A DNA stretch of 64,000 bases from assembly GCF_039778605.1 (NCBI RefSeq), contig NZ_CP156060.1, forward strand, positions 541,501 through 605,500. The letters run 5' to 3'. The notes under the pieces were generated by a model. It did not search any database, was not told the origin of the DNA, and saw only the letters and a program-made list of their open reading frames with translations. Origin of the DNA: Flavobacterium sp. WV_118_3. Lineage in GTDB: Bacteria; Bacteroidota; Bacteroidia; Flavobacteriales; Flavobacteriaceae. Every line of letters begins with the position of its first letter. The first letter of the stretch is position 1. This document shows positions 18,214-26,974 of this stretch, in pieces. The translations under genes were made by a program, and so were the position numbers.

Positions 18214-19371
18214 TTAATGATCACTAAACATTTCCAACATAATCGTTAAGGCATTATCAGAATGCATCCGTTCGCCATTTTCAAGGGATTCCTGAGCGGC
18301 TTTGGCGGCTCTTTTCCGCATATTGGTTTCATAGGCGGTTATCGCTTCCTGTATGCTGTCGTATTTATTTGAAGTCAGGCATTCGCTTAATTCCAGCGCA
18401 TCAAGCATCGCCATATTAGCACCTTCACCGGCAAATGGCGGCATGACATGAGCGGCATCGCCGAGAAGCGTCAGATTGGATTGCGCTTCCCAGGTCTGAT
18501 CCAAAGGCATACAATAAATAGGACGCGGGATAACCGTAGCAGGACTTTCAAACAGTTCGTTCCATTTGGAGTCCCATCCAACATATTCCGTTTGAAACCA
18601 TTCCTGTAATTGTGCCGTATCGAAATAATCCAAACCATTGGTGGTCGCCCAGTTTTCCGGAACTTTAAGACTGGCGTAAAAGGTTAATTCACCATTGCCT
18701 TTCATCCCCATAAGCAGGCATTTTTCTTTTCCAAAAGCCATGATTTTGCCATCATTTAATAAGGTATGTATAGTCGGAACCGCTTTTTCGGCATTTGGAA
18801 TCGTAAACTCCACCATGGTAATACCGGAGTAAAAAGCCTTGATATCCGTAAGGTACGGACGTATTTTCGAATTGGCACCATCACCGGCAACAACAAGATC
18901 GGCATAGGCAGTCGCACTATTGTTAAAATACAATAACCAGCCTTCGTGTTGTTTTTCCATTCGGATAAAATGACGATCCCAGATCACGGTTCCCGGTTGT
19001 AAAGAATCCAAAAGCATGTTGCGCAGCGGACCGCGGTCGATCTCCGGTCGGAAATGGGCATGACCAAAGTTTTCTTCCGGTTTGGCATCGTGATCACTAT
19101 AGACGATTTCAGCCTTTTCGTTCAGGATCAGCTTTTTGTCGGCTCCGGGACGGAAATTTTGCTTAAAAGCCTCGAATAAACCGGCTTGGTATATGGCCGC
19201 AAGACCCGATCCTTCGTGTAAATCTAAAGGAGAACCCTGTAAACGGGCTTCCTGATTATAATCGCGTTCGTATACGGTTACGCTTGCGCCCTGAAGTTGT
19301 AATAGTCGCGCTAAGGTTAGCCCTCCGGGACCACCACCTATGATGGCGATTTGTTTATCTTTTAGTTTCAT
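18214..19371 (-). CDS. TetX-like FAD-dependent monooxygenase
   Basis: This 385-residue flavoprotein has the FAD Rossmann start IAIIGGGPGGLTLARLLQ, the family's G-x-LDLHEGSG segment, LRNMLLDSL with TVIWDRHF, and the second FAD motif LLGDAAHVMPPFAGEGAN. These segments and the total length closely resemble the tetracycline-inactivating monooxygenase Tet(X) (about 388 residues), including the C-terminal AAQESLENGERM helix. It should be an NAD(P)H-dependent aromatic hydroxylase; whether it accepts tetracyclines cannot be told from sequence reading. An AraC regulator is encoded just upstream on the same strand. Confidence 0.85.
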   Translation of the reverse strand: MKLKDKQIAIIGGGPGGLTLARLLQLQGASVTVYERDYNQEARLQGSPLDLHEGSGLAAIYQAGLFEAFKQNFRPGADKKLILNEKAEIVYSDHDAKPEENFGHAHFRPEIDRGPLRNMLLDSLQPGTVIWDRHFIRMEKQHEGWLLYFNNSATAYADLVVAGDGANSKIRPYLTDIKAFYSGITMVEFTIPNAEKAVPTIHTLLNDGKIMAFGKEKCLLMGMKGNGELTFYASLKVPENWATTNGLDYFDTAQLQEWFQTEYVGWDSKWNELFESPATVIPRPIYCMPLDQTWEAQSNLTLLGDAAHVMPPFAGEGANMAMLDALELSECLTSNKYDSIQEAITAYETNMRKRAAKAAQESLENGERMHSDNALTIMLEMFSDH

Positions 19372-19397
19372 ATCCTACATTTAATGTGGATACAAAG

Positions 19398-20153
19398 CTA
19401 TCGCTGTTTTAAAACGGATACTAGTATAAATCGGTCGTTTTGGTTTTTGAACAGTTCGCCCGGAACAACACCCGAAAATTTTTTGATTTCCTTTATAAAA
19501 TGATTCTGATCGGTAAAGTTTAATTCCGGAAATAATTTACCCTGAGCGATATGTTCCAGAGAAGCCCGGAAGCGTAAAATAGTACAAAAGGCTTTTAACG
19601 AAAGTCCGAATTGCCGATTAAAATAACGGTTAATCTGTCGACTGTTCCATGTAATTTTTTCCGAAAGTTCCGCGACGCTCATTTCGCCTTTGGATGTATA
19701 GATAAGCTCAAAAAGCTGGTGTTTCCGGGCATCTGTTTTTTGGGGTAAACGCTCGGTTATTTTCTGAGTAGCTTTTATATAAAAACTCTCAAAATCGAGC
19801 AAGTCAACGGTACCAAAATCCCAAAAATCATCCGGAAGACTTGTAGCGGTGTTCAGTAATGACGCGATAGATTGCTGTAGGATATATTCAACGCCCAAGG
19901 GTTTAAAGCTAATTACAAAAGTACGCATTTGTGGCGAAACGCTCCTTTGTTCAGGATAGGTCTCCAGTCCGAGAAGTAAGGTGCGAAAAGGTGCGGTTCC
20001 CGTTTGCGAAAAAAACAGATCAACCCGGCCATCGGGCATGACAACGACTTCTTTTTCCTGATCGGATGGATTGAAAAACATCCCGATGCTTTCGATATAA
20101 TCGGCGAGTGCAGGCTCCGGTTCTCGGAATTGGTACTGGAAATCCTTGTCCAT
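19398..20153 (-). CDS. AraC family transcriptional regulator
   Basis: The 251-residue protein has an N-terminal AraC-associated sensor part (PALADYIESIG, VVVMPDGRVDLFF, ISFKPLGVEYIL) and a C-terminal two-helix-turn-helix DNA-binding domain (about residues 150-240, MSVAELSEKITWNSRQINRYF and the shortened second unit NFTDQNHFIKEIKKFSGVVP). It lies 26 bases upstream of the TetX-like monooxygenase and probably regulates it. The domain set matches the large group of AraC regulators with a DUF6597-like N-terminus. Confidence 0.88.
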   Translation of the reverse strand: MDKDFQYQFREPEPALADYIESIGMFFNPSDQEKEVVVMPDGRVDLFFSQTGTAPFRTLLLGLETYPEQRSVSPQMRTFVISFKPLGVEYILQQSIASLLNTATSLPDDFWDFGTVDLLDFESFYIKATQKITERLPQKTDARKHQLFELIYTSKGEMSVAELSEKITWNSRQINRYFNRQFGLSLKAFCTILRFRASLEHIAQGKLFPELNFTDQNHFIKEIKKFSGVVPGELFKNQNDRFILVSVLKQR

Positions 20154-20350
20154 GGCTTTTGTTCGGTGTTAGGATACAGGTTTAAAAGTAGCAAATTATC
20201 AATTATAATAAATCGCCCGAATAAAGTTTTAATCAAATGAAAATACGGCAATGATAAAAAAATGACCATGAAAGGTTCTGTCTTGTACCAGGAGTAAGCT
20301 CGTTATTTTTAGTAGTATGGTCTATTTTTATAATAGTATAAAGGAAGGAA

Positions 20351-20536
20351 ATGAAATTTGAAAAACTAAATAGGGTTGTACTTAGTGATTTGGAAATGAA
20401 AAGTATAGAAGGAGGACGAATACCTTGGCGTAAATTGTATAAATGGGCCCAAAGAGCCGGTGTTTTTATTGCGCTTGCAGATGCTGCAGATCGGTTCGTT
20501 GAAGGTTGGAATGCAGTTGAATGTGATTGTAAATGA
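20351..20536 (+). CDS. Double-glycine-leader peptide, bacteriocin-like precursor
   Basis: The 61-residue peptide has a classical GG-type leader: LSDLEMKSIEGG at residues 11-22, matching the pattern L-S-x-x-E-hydrophobic-x-x-I-x-GG recognised by peptidase-containing ABC exporters. The predicted core of 39 residues starts RIPWRKLYKW, has a small-residue hydrophobic helix (AGVFIALADAA) and ends with CDCK. A strong ribosome-binding site (AAGGAAGG) precedes the ATG. The next gene, a CPBP membrane protease, overlaps its 3' end, suggesting coupled translation. No exporter gene is nearby. Confidence 0.7.
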   Translation: MKFEKLNRVVLSDLEMKSIEGGRIPWRKLYKWAQRAGVFIALADAADRFVEGWNAVECDCK

Positions 20537-21131
20537 CACTATCCCAAAAAGAGCGCTATTTATTGCGATTTTTTGCATTCATATTTCCTTTATTGTAGCT
20601 ATAGAATTGGCTATACGTTATTTTAATATTGATGGTGTCCATTCAGATCGTCTTATGACCTATTTGGAGTCGCCATTGGAATTACTGTTTGTAGTAACTG
20701 TTTTGGCTCCCATAGTAGAGGAAATTGCTTTTCGATATGCGTTAGTAAAAAGTAACTACTCTTATTTAGGACTCCTATTTGGAGTTGTTTTTGCTTTTGT
20801 CGCGAATTTTAATTCGTATTTATTCGTTTTGATGATGCTGTTAAACGTTTTGGCTTTTATTGTATTTCGTTTTTCAAATAAGAAAATACTCCCTAAAATT
20901 TTTCTTGTAAGCTATGTTTTAATTTTTGCAATTTCACATAGTTCTAATTATACTGTAGCCTCACTCCAGGAACTTCCGGTATATGCATTGGTAATTCAGT
21001 TTTTTCCTCAAATGGTACTGGGAATGGTATTAACCTATATTAGGTTGTCTTCAAAAATGTTTTTAAATGTAATTATGTATCATGCATTATATAATCTGGT
21101 TTTTGTTGGGTTAGCACTAATGCAGCTTTAA
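20511..21131 (+). CDS. CPBP family intramembrane metalloprotease (bacteriocin-immunity type)
   Basis: From the ATG at 20511 (preceded by GAAGG) the product has 206 residues and about six hydrophobic helices. Motif 1 is VEEIAFRY (E70, E71, R75 by my count), motif 2 the histidine in FAISHSSNY, and motif 3 the histidine/asparagine in VIMYHALYNL, the standard CPBP/Abi catalytic set. Such proteins act as CAAX-type proteases and, in lactic acid bacteria, as immunity proteins for class II bacteriocins. Being sandwiched between two GG-leader peptide genes supports immunity or peptide maturation here. The frame extends to 20460 but that start lacks a ribosome-binding site. Confidence 0.8.
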   Translation: MQLNVIVNDTIPKRALFIAIFCIHISFIVAIELAIRYFNIDGVHSDRLMTYLESPLELLFVVTVLAPIVEEIAFRYALVKSNYSYLGLLFGVVFAFVANFNSYLFVLMMLLNVLAFIVFRFSNKKILPKIFLVSYVLIFAISHSSNYTVASLQELPVYALVIQFFPQMVLGMVLTYIRLSSKMFLNVIMYHALYNLVFVGLALMQL

Positions 21132-21140
21132 AAAATAGAA

Positions 21141-21308
21141 ATGGAAAATTTTAAGGAGTTGTCAATAGAGGAGTTAAAAACAATAAGAGGAGGGGATTGG
21201 ATTCGGGATTTTGGAAGCAGTTGTCATAAGTTATGGTATATATGTAAAGATGTTTTGGACTATTTAAATGAAGTTGGTAAGGGAGGAAAAATGCATTCTG
21301 CAGGGTAA
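21141..21308 (+). CDS. Second double-glycine-leader peptide, bacteriocin-like precursor
   Basis: This 55-residue peptide is easily missed because of its size. Its leader MENFKELSIEELKTIRGG (residues 1-18) is a textbook GG leader. The predicted 37-residue core begins DWIRDFGSSC, carries two cysteines seven residues apart (CHKLWYIC) that could form a disulphide, and is glycine-rich near its end (GKGGKMHSAG). It starts nine bases after the CPBP stop codon, on the same strand, and is followed by a hairpin with a T tract. It shares no obvious core sequence with the first peptide, so the pair could be a two-component bacteriocin. Confidence 0.7.
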   Translation: MENFKELSIEELKTIRGGDWIRDFGSSCHKLWYICKDVLDYLNEVGKGGKMHSAG

Positions 21309-21330
21309 AGTGAACGGGATGTAATAGAAT

Positions 21331-21361
21331 ACCTTGTTTAAAAGTAGTAAGGTGTTTTTTT
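21331..21361 (+). terminator. Terminator of the GG-peptide cluster
   Basis: Stem ACCTT/AAGGT with a 13-base loop is followed by seven T residues. The stem is short but the T tract is good. Confidence 0.55.
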
Positions 21362-21578
21362 GTTGCAGGATTTGAGGAAGGTTTTGATATTAGGGGAATT
21401 AGTAGCATTGTGGGACGCAAGGTTTTTTTAGGGTACTTAAAAACGATTTAATAGCTATAGTGTAATGTTTTTTTTAAAATAGTGATTAAAAATTAACAAA
21501 AAATTAAAATAATAATATAAAGTGTATTTTTATAAGAAAATTTAACATTTTTATGAGATTTTATTTTGTAGTAAAATT

Positions 21579-21607
21579 TTGGCATGAATTTTATTACTAT
21601 ACTTTTG
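21579..21607 (+). promoter_or_regulatory. Promoter of the PAP2 phosphatase pair
   Basis: TTG (21579-21581), an 18-base spacer and TACTTTTG (21600-21607) match the Bacteroidota consensus. It lies inside the longer open frame and therefore supports the ATG at 21628 as the start. The rest of 21362-21578 is A/T-rich with nothing I can support. Confidence 0.75.
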
Positions 21608-21627
21608 GCACACTTTTACAAACAACA

Positions 21628-22617
21628 ATGAATAGGTTTATCCCTTTACTTTTATTTTTCTCCGGATGCGTTTTTTCGCAATCGGATTCACTATCCATAC
21701 TTAACAAACGCTTTGAAAATAGAAAAACGCAAACCTATACCATCGATGCGAATACCGAGAGAATTTACTATCAGCCCAAATGGCACGAACCGATAACCAA
21801 TTTGTGGCACGATTTTAAAGATACCAATCGCGATTTTATTGCCGATGATCATGCCTGGTATTTGGGAGGCGCTTTGGCTGCTACGGCAGTAATGATTCCA
21901 TTGGATCAGAATATTATTGATGAATCCAGAAGATGGGCCGATAAAATAGGATTATCGCCCGATAATAAATACGGGAACTTAGGACCGCTGAGTAATATTC
22001 CCCAGAATACCGGTGCAGCTTTTTATCTGGTGGGTAACGGAACTACGGTATTGTTATTGTCGGCCGGTTTTATGACGCATGCCCTTTTTACAAACGATTA
22101 CCGTGCTTATGCCACTGCTTCGGGGATGCTCGAGAGTATGGCACTATCAGGATTTTATATCCAGGTGCTTAAACGAACTACCGGAAGAGAAAGCCCTTTT
22201 ATCGCTCGTGAAAACGGTAATCCGGGTGGCGATTGGAATCCGTTTCCTTCTTTTGCAGCTTATGGCGAAAATACGCCTACTTACGACGCTTTTCCGTCCG
22301 GCCACCTGGCCACTATTATGTCGGCTTTTACGGTGATTACCACAAATTATCCCGAGGTGAAATGGCTAAAACCGGTTGGTTATTCGGCGATCGGACTGTT
22401 GAGTTTCCAAATGGTTCAAAGTGAAGTACACTGGATATCCGACTATCCTTTAGCCTTGCTAATCGGGTATTTCAGTGGTAAAAATATTGCCCGAAACCGT
22501 TTTGTCGATCGCAAGAAAAATGGTCAGGTAAGCCTCCAAAAAAAATATGATCTCCGGATTACCGGAAACTACCACCGCTATGGCTTTCAAACCTTAGGCC
22601 TTAAAATGACATTCTAA
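21628..22617 (+). CDS. PAP2 superfamily phosphatase, periplasmic
   Basis: The 329-residue product has a signal peptide (CVFSQ) and the three PAP2 motifs: KRTTGRESPF, FPSGHLATIMSAF with the catalytic His, and SEVHWISDYPLALLIG with the second His and Asp. Motif 1 departs slightly from KxxxxxxRP. It should remove phosphate from lipid or nucleotide pyrophosphates in the envelope; undecaprenyl-pyrophosphate and phosphatidate are family substrates. The start is set by the promoter just upstream; its last bases overlap the next gene, a second PAP2 protein. Confidence 0.85.
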   Translation: MNRFIPLLLFFSGCVFSQSDSLSILNKRFENRKTQTYTIDANTERIYYQPKWHEPITNLWHDFKDTNRDFIADDHAWYLGGALAATAVMIPLDQNIIDESRRWADKIGLSPDNKYGNLGPLSNIPQNTGAAFYLVGNGTTVLLLSAGFMTHALFTNDYRAYATASGMLESMALSGFYIQVLKRTTGRESPFIARENGNPGGDWNPFPSFAAYGENTPTYDAFPSGHLATIMSAFTVITTNYPEVKWLKPVGYSAIGLLSFQMVQSEVHWISDYPLALLIGYFSGKNIARNRFVDRKKNGQVSLQKKYDLRITGNYHRYGFQTLGLKMTF

Positions 22618-23387
22618 TGAGAAAAATTTACCATTTACTGTACTGTATCATAGCGGTATTATGCCTTCCTGTTTCAGGCTTTGCAGAAACAGTATCCGAT
22701 ACTTTGGTACAATCCAATATGCTGATACCATCGGATACCTTGCTAAAAAAGGATTGTTTTTCGTACAAACAACTCATTATTCCATCAGCGTTGATTATTG
22801 GCGGTACCTTGCTTCGACATTCCGGAATTAATAACGATGTAAAGGAGTTTAGAGATCGGAATTTCGGATCGTTTCAAACTTCATTCGACGATTATTTTCA
22901 GTACAGTTCGGTGGCGCTCACATTTGGGGGCAATTATATCGGGTTCAAATCGGAGCATAGCAATGCCCGTATGCTCTCCAATTTGTTGGTGTCAAAATTG
23001 CTGCTAACGGCTATTGCTTTGCCGTTAAAAAATAATATAGGCGATTTAAGACCTGATAATTCCGCTTGTAATGCGTTCCCGTCCGGACATACCGCAGCTG
23101 CTTTTACCTGTGCAACCTTACATTTTTTAGAATACAGAAATAGTAATATCTGGTTTGCCAGTGCCGGTTTTTTGGTGGCAACTACTACCGGAACGCTACG
23201 TATACTCAACGACCGCCATTGGTTGAGCGATATAACGGCAGGTGCCGGATTAGGCATGGCTACAGCGGTTATTACTTATTATTTTAATCCGTTGACGTTT
23301 GAATTTAAAAAAGAAAACCGACTGTGTTTTAGTCCGACGTATATCGATAGTAAAGCCGGATTGGCATTGAACTACAGTTTTAAATAA
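22617..23387 (+). CDS. PAP2 superfamily phosphatase
   Basis: The 256-residue protein has a signal peptide (VSGFA) and PAP2 motifs KNNIGDLRPD, FPSGHTAAAFTCATLHF and LNDRHWLSDITAGAGLG with both histidines and the aspartate present. It overlaps the preceding PAP2 gene by a base, so translation is coupled. The two proteins are different in length and in motif 1, suggesting separate substrates rather than a recent duplication. An envelope lipid-phosphate role is inferred from the family. Confidence 0.85.
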   Translation: MRKIYHLLYCIIAVLCLPVSGFAETVSDTLVQSNMLIPSDTLLKKDCFSYKQLIIPSALIIGGTLLRHSGINNDVKEFRDRNFGSFQTSFDDYFQYSSVALTFGGNYIGFKSEHSNARMLSNLLVSKLLLTAIALPLKNNIGDLRPDNSACNAFPSGHTAAAFTCATLHFLEYRNSNIWFASAGFLVATTTGTLRILNDRHWLSDITAGAGLGMATAVITYYFNPLTFEFKKENRLCFSPTYIDSKAGLALNYSFK

Positions 23388-23798
23388 ATTTCTCAACACA
23401 ATTCCAATTAAAAAAACTACTGCCCGGAAATAAAACCGGATTTATTGCAAATACTCTTGTTTCGTGAAATTTTAGTCAGGATTTGTGCTATTTTAATACC
23501 TCCTCTTTGCCGTACATTTGCTATGTCGACAATAGATTTATTTTACTACTGCTTGGTTTATAGGTAGTTATGTTGTTGTTTTTTGTGCTCATTTTTATTT
23601 TGGCTTCTACCATCAGTTGAAAATTCCTTTTTCAACACTGTACAGCTGTTTGTAGCTTTTTAGTTTCGTATTTACTATTCGGATTTTCGGATCAAAAAAG
23701 AAGTTGCTTTTGTGAACGGTATTCCAGAATCACTACAGTTTTGGATCGTAGTATTGCTGCTGTAACGAATACACCTCAAATTTCAAACGCTTTTTATA
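23388..23798. other. 411-bp intergenic region with one promoter-like motif
   Basis: No credible gene is present. TACATTTG at 23513-23520 matches the -7 consensus, but it is almost 280 bases before the next start. I see no hairpin terminator for the PAP2 pair. Confidence 0.5.
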
Positions 23799-24605
23799 AT
23801 GCGCATACAAACAACCATAACAAAAACACTTTTCCTGTTTTTTGCATTCAATATGGGATCGCTTCATACGATCCAGGCTCAATTAAGTCCACCGGGATTG
23901 GGAAAAACAAAAAGGGCTTTCTGGTCGGCGGTTGGTATAAAGCGCAAGCTGGATTCCGTCGGAAAAAAAGAAACAATGACTTATTTCGGGCTGGGACGAA
24001 AGAGCGATCCGGATCATTCCGGATTACTCGAAAACCAGGCGATCTTGGTTTTGAACCACGAAGTATACCGCAATTTTGCTCCGAATCAGCAGTATAGTTA
24101 TGCGATGAGTTATCGCCGACAGGATAATTACGAAACGAAAGCACCTTATCGTTTTGAAGACGTCGAACAGGAATTCCGAATATACGGACGTTATGCTTAT
24201 ACGTTACATTTGAGTGATCAGTGGCAATGGAAAAACACCGCCCGTCTGGAATTCCGGAAGTTTTATACGGCTGATTTTAGTAAGGCCGATGAAAACTTTC
24301 AGTTCCGAACCCGACTCAAAACGCAGTTAACTTATACTTTGTCTACCAAAACAAAGCAGGCGCTGACTTTAAGTGCCGAAGGTCTTTTTGCAATAAGCCG
24401 CTATAATGATGGCGATAAAAACGGCTCGAAGTTGGCGTATAAAGAAGCACGATTGGGCTTGTATTATTGGTTTCAGATTCCCAAAACACCGCTTGCGATG
24501 GATATCGGTTATGTGAATAACCTGATTAATGGATATCGTGACGCAAAATCCGGTGTGCATTATCTGGCGGTTGATCTGATCTGGACGATTCCGTACCGGC
24601 GTTAG
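23799..24605 (+). CDS. DUF2490 family outer-membrane-like protein
   Basis: The 268-residue product has a signal peptide (ending TIQAQ) and a beta-strand-rich body with alternating aromatic residues (YSYAMSYRRQDNY, FRIYGRYAYTLHL, GLYYWFQIP, VDLIWTIPY), as in DUF2490 proteins, which look like small outer-membrane barrels. A central RTRLKTQLTYTLSTKTKQAL segment is typical. Function is unknown. It is a single gene with no adjacent same-strand partner. Confidence 0.75.
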   Translation: MRIQTTITKTLFLFFAFNMGSLHTIQAQLSPPGLGKTKRAFWSAVGIKRKLDSVGKKETMTYFGLGRKSDPDHSGLLENQAILVLNHEVYRNFAPNQQYSYAMSYRRQDNYETKAPYRFEDVEQEFRIYGRYAYTLHLSDQWQWKNTARLEFRKFYTADFSKADENFQFRTRLKTQLTYTLSTKTKQALTLSAEGLFAISRYNDGDKNGSKLAYKEARLGLYYWFQIPKTPLAMDIGYVNNLINGYRDAKSGVHYLAVDLIWTIPYRR

Positions 24606-24756
24606 TCTTCCATAAATTTGTGTTTCCGCTAATCTTTAGGTGTATTGCCCATGATTTTTTGCAGTGCATTTTGAATGAGCAGTACACAGCTTGCTATTGC
24701 TTTATGTAGAACTCTTTATACAGTAAAAACTTAATCTTCAATTTTAATAAATGCTA

Positions 24757-24789
24757 TTGTGAAAAGGGATGTTTTTTTGTATAGATTTG
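24757..24789 (+). promoter_or_regulatory. Promoter of the 24.8-27.4 kb gene group
   Basis: TTG (24757-24759), a 22-base spacer and TAGATTTG (24782-24789) fit the Bacteroidota promoter consensus, 44 bases ahead of the first gene. Confidence 0.65.
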
Positions 24790-24832
24790 TCATTTAGAGT
24801 AGTCTATTTAATTCTTTTTTATAAAAATTATA

Positions 24833-25402
24833 ATGAAAAAAGCAAAAATAACAGTCTTTTCTCTTCTCGTTATTGTGATTCTAATCACGGCGTATTTTGT
24901 TTTTATCAAAACGGATTTTTACATCCCAAAACCAAAACGTATTGTGAATGAAAAGGGATTAACAGCGTCTATCGTAAAGGAAGTTGCGAAAATGGGCACC
25001 ACTAAGGATACTCTTTTTTTGATTGTTTACAATCCTTCGCTTATTTGTGGGAGCCAAATATATCCCCGATCGCGATTCAGTGAAAAGATGGATGCTTTTG
25101 AATATGGAGTCAAGTCGCAATATTATTTTGATCAAGAGAAAAGTTTTCCAGCTGTTTATCACGATAATGGCATGACGATTGTTACCGGAAGAAGTTCAAC
25201 CGGCCCGGAAGGTTGTGGTTGTTTTAGATCGGCGGTAGTAAATTTTGAACACGAAAAGATGAGCGAAAAGCAGGTTTATGAAGTGCAATATAAGGCGATG
25301 GGAAAAGATAAAGTCGAAATTGCGATTACTAACTTTAATACCAATGAAGAATTACAAGTAATGGACTTTGTTCTAAATGCTAACCATTGGGATTTGAAAT
25401 AA
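24833..25402 (+). CDS. Hypothetical membrane-anchored protein
   Basis: The 189-residue protein has an N-terminal membrane anchor (about residues 8-25, FSLLVIVILITAYFVFI) and an extracytoplasmic domain containing the cysteine-rich segment GPEGCGCFRSAVVNF and LICGSQIYPRSRF. I do not recognise the family. It ends one base before the next gene, so the two are translationally linked. Three cysteines in the exported part could bind a metal or form a disulphide. Confidence 0.6.
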   Translation: MKKAKITVFSLLVIVILITAYFVFIKTDFYIPKPKRIVNEKGLTASIVKEVAKMGTTKDTLFLIVYNPSLICGSQIYPRSRFSEKMDAFEYGVKSQYYFDQEKSFPAVYHDNGMTIVTGRSSTGPEGCGCFRSAVVNFEHEKMSEKQVYEVQYKAMGKDKVEIAITNFNTNEELQVMDFVLNANHWDLK

Positions 25403-25403
25403 G

Positions 25404-26939
25404 ATGAAAAAAATTATATTGTGTATTATCGTAATGCTATGGTGCCAATTTTCTGTTGGTCAGCAAACCTATACCGTTACTGAAGGCCAATTGTATTGTA
25501 TCAGTCCGGCTAAAGGAATCGTGATCAAAAAGGGATCGCGCTATTATACGTTAGAAATTGAAGTCGATTTTGAAGGAAAGCAGGAAATAATGAAGTCGGT
25601 TTTAAAACCTATAAAAAAGAATGAAGCCGAAGCTTTATCCAAACACGAAAATTCCATTTCGTATGATCAAATAGATGGCCGTTACGATTTTAAAAAACTT
25701 CAGGAATTGCAATTCACGTATACGGAAGATGACACGAATATGACATCTTATGAGATCCGTAAATTCCGCCAATTCAATCCGGGGTATTTTGCGATTTTTG
25801 CCATTAAACAGGAGAATGATACGGTAAACACCTATTTAAAAGAATGGTTACCGTGTATTTTTATTCAGTTTGATCAAAAACGAATACTCTATACCTACGA
25901 TAACGTAACGTTATATCTGATTCCCACTCCGAATAAAATCCAACTCTTCGGGCTTCATGATCCGTCTGTTCCCGAATTAAAAGTTGAAAAAAAGGCTTTG
26001 ACCAAAGATGAGATTTATGCGTTTTCAAGCAATGCTTTTGCCGAATTGAACAAAAACTATTTTAGAATCGATACGTTACCTAATAAAAAGCTACAGTTGA
26101 AAAATCGTTTTAATGAAATATTGATTTCTAAAAATTATGATGCGATTGATTTGAGGGGGACGTCGATAATAGGGCATACCGGAAAAACGATGGATTTATA
26201 TAATTTGGCTTTAAAAAAACTAAATCAGGATCCACTCAAAGCGGTAAATTTCAATCCGTGGAGTATACAGATGATCGAAAACAATACGCTTAAATCGATC
26301 GACAGGACCGGACAGGAACTAAAAACAAAATTTAATTATCCGTTTCATCTTGTTTATGAACCCACAACAAAGGAATATTTCTATGAATTAGTCATAACTA
26401 AAAGGAATGATAATTTTACGCTAAAAATGCGCAATCTGGATCATATTGCTCACGAGGATCAATACACGGTTTCGGATAGTATTTCGTTGCAAAATACGAG
26501 TGAAATTCTGGAAATCTGTTTAAAAAACAAAATGAAGGATACGGTAAAAAGCAGTGTCGATTTTAGCATTTATAATAGACCTTATCAAAAAGGAAGGATT
26601 AGTATGCATGTACCATTCGACGATGTTATCGTTACTTTTTTAAGGAAAGACGGGACATTTGGAATCAATTACCTGCATTACTTTTTGAAACCGGAAAATA
26701 AAAATCAGTATTTCGAAGATGACCAACCATTTACCGGGTATCAAAAGGTACAAGCCATAGTGTATAAAGCACCGTTCTACCAAATAAAAAAGAACGATTT
26801 GTACTTACTTTATCCGATACAAAAGGAATTTCGATATAAAAAAATAGCGGATTTCCAGGGTTATTTTGCCCGTTATGAACGCGCAAACGGAGAAAAAGGC
26901 TGGCTGGATTTTAAAGGGAATGAATATAGAGACGACTAA
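25404..26939 (+). CDS. Hypothetical exported protein with WG-like C-terminal segment
   Basis: This 511-residue protein has a signal peptide (ending FSVGQ) and no membrane helix afterwards. The body is beta-rich and contains several tyrosine/phenylalanine-rich short repeats; the end (YFARYERANGEKGWLDFKG) resembles a WG repeat, the beta motif found in many Bacteroidota surface proteins. Function is unknown. It follows the anchored protein gene by one base, so the two probably act together in the envelope. Confidence 0.6.
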   Translation: MKKIILCIIVMLWCQFSVGQQTYTVTEGQLYCISPAKGIVIKKGSRYYTLEIEVDFEGKQEIMKSVLKPIKKNEAEALSKHENSISYDQIDGRYDFKKLQELQFTYTEDDTNMTSYEIRKFRQFNPGYFAIFAIKQENDTVNTYLKEWLPCIFIQFDQKRILYTYDNVTLYLIPTPNKIQLFGLHDPSVPELKVEKKALTKDEIYAFSSNAFAELNKNYFRIDTLPNKKLQLKNRFNEILISKNYDAIDLRGTSIIGHTGKTMDLYNLALKKLNQDPLKAVNFNPWSIQMIENNTLKSIDRTGQELKTKFNYPFHLVYEPTTKEYFYELVITKRNDNFTLKMRNLDHIAHEDQYTVSDSISLQNTSEILEICLKNKMKDTVKSSVDFSIYNRPYQKGRISMHVPFDDVIVTFLRKDGTFGINYLHYFLKPENKNQYFEDDQPFTGYQKVQAIVYKAPFYQIKKNDLYLLYPIQKEFRYKKIADFQGYFARYERANGEKGWLDFKGNEYRDD

Positions 26940-26974
26940 AAAAAAGAAATACAAAATGATATAAATATTTCAAA

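Noticed and set aside
21151..21420. 89-codon minus-strand frame over the second GG-peptide gene
   Set aside because: It is the antisense shadow of the peptide and terminator, with low-complexity Leu/Pro/Thr composition.
23741..24097. 118-codon plus-strand frame overlapping the DUF2490 gene
   Set aside because: It overlaps the DUF2490 gene in another frame and its translation has no recognisable features; DUF2490 with its signal peptide is clearly the coding frame.
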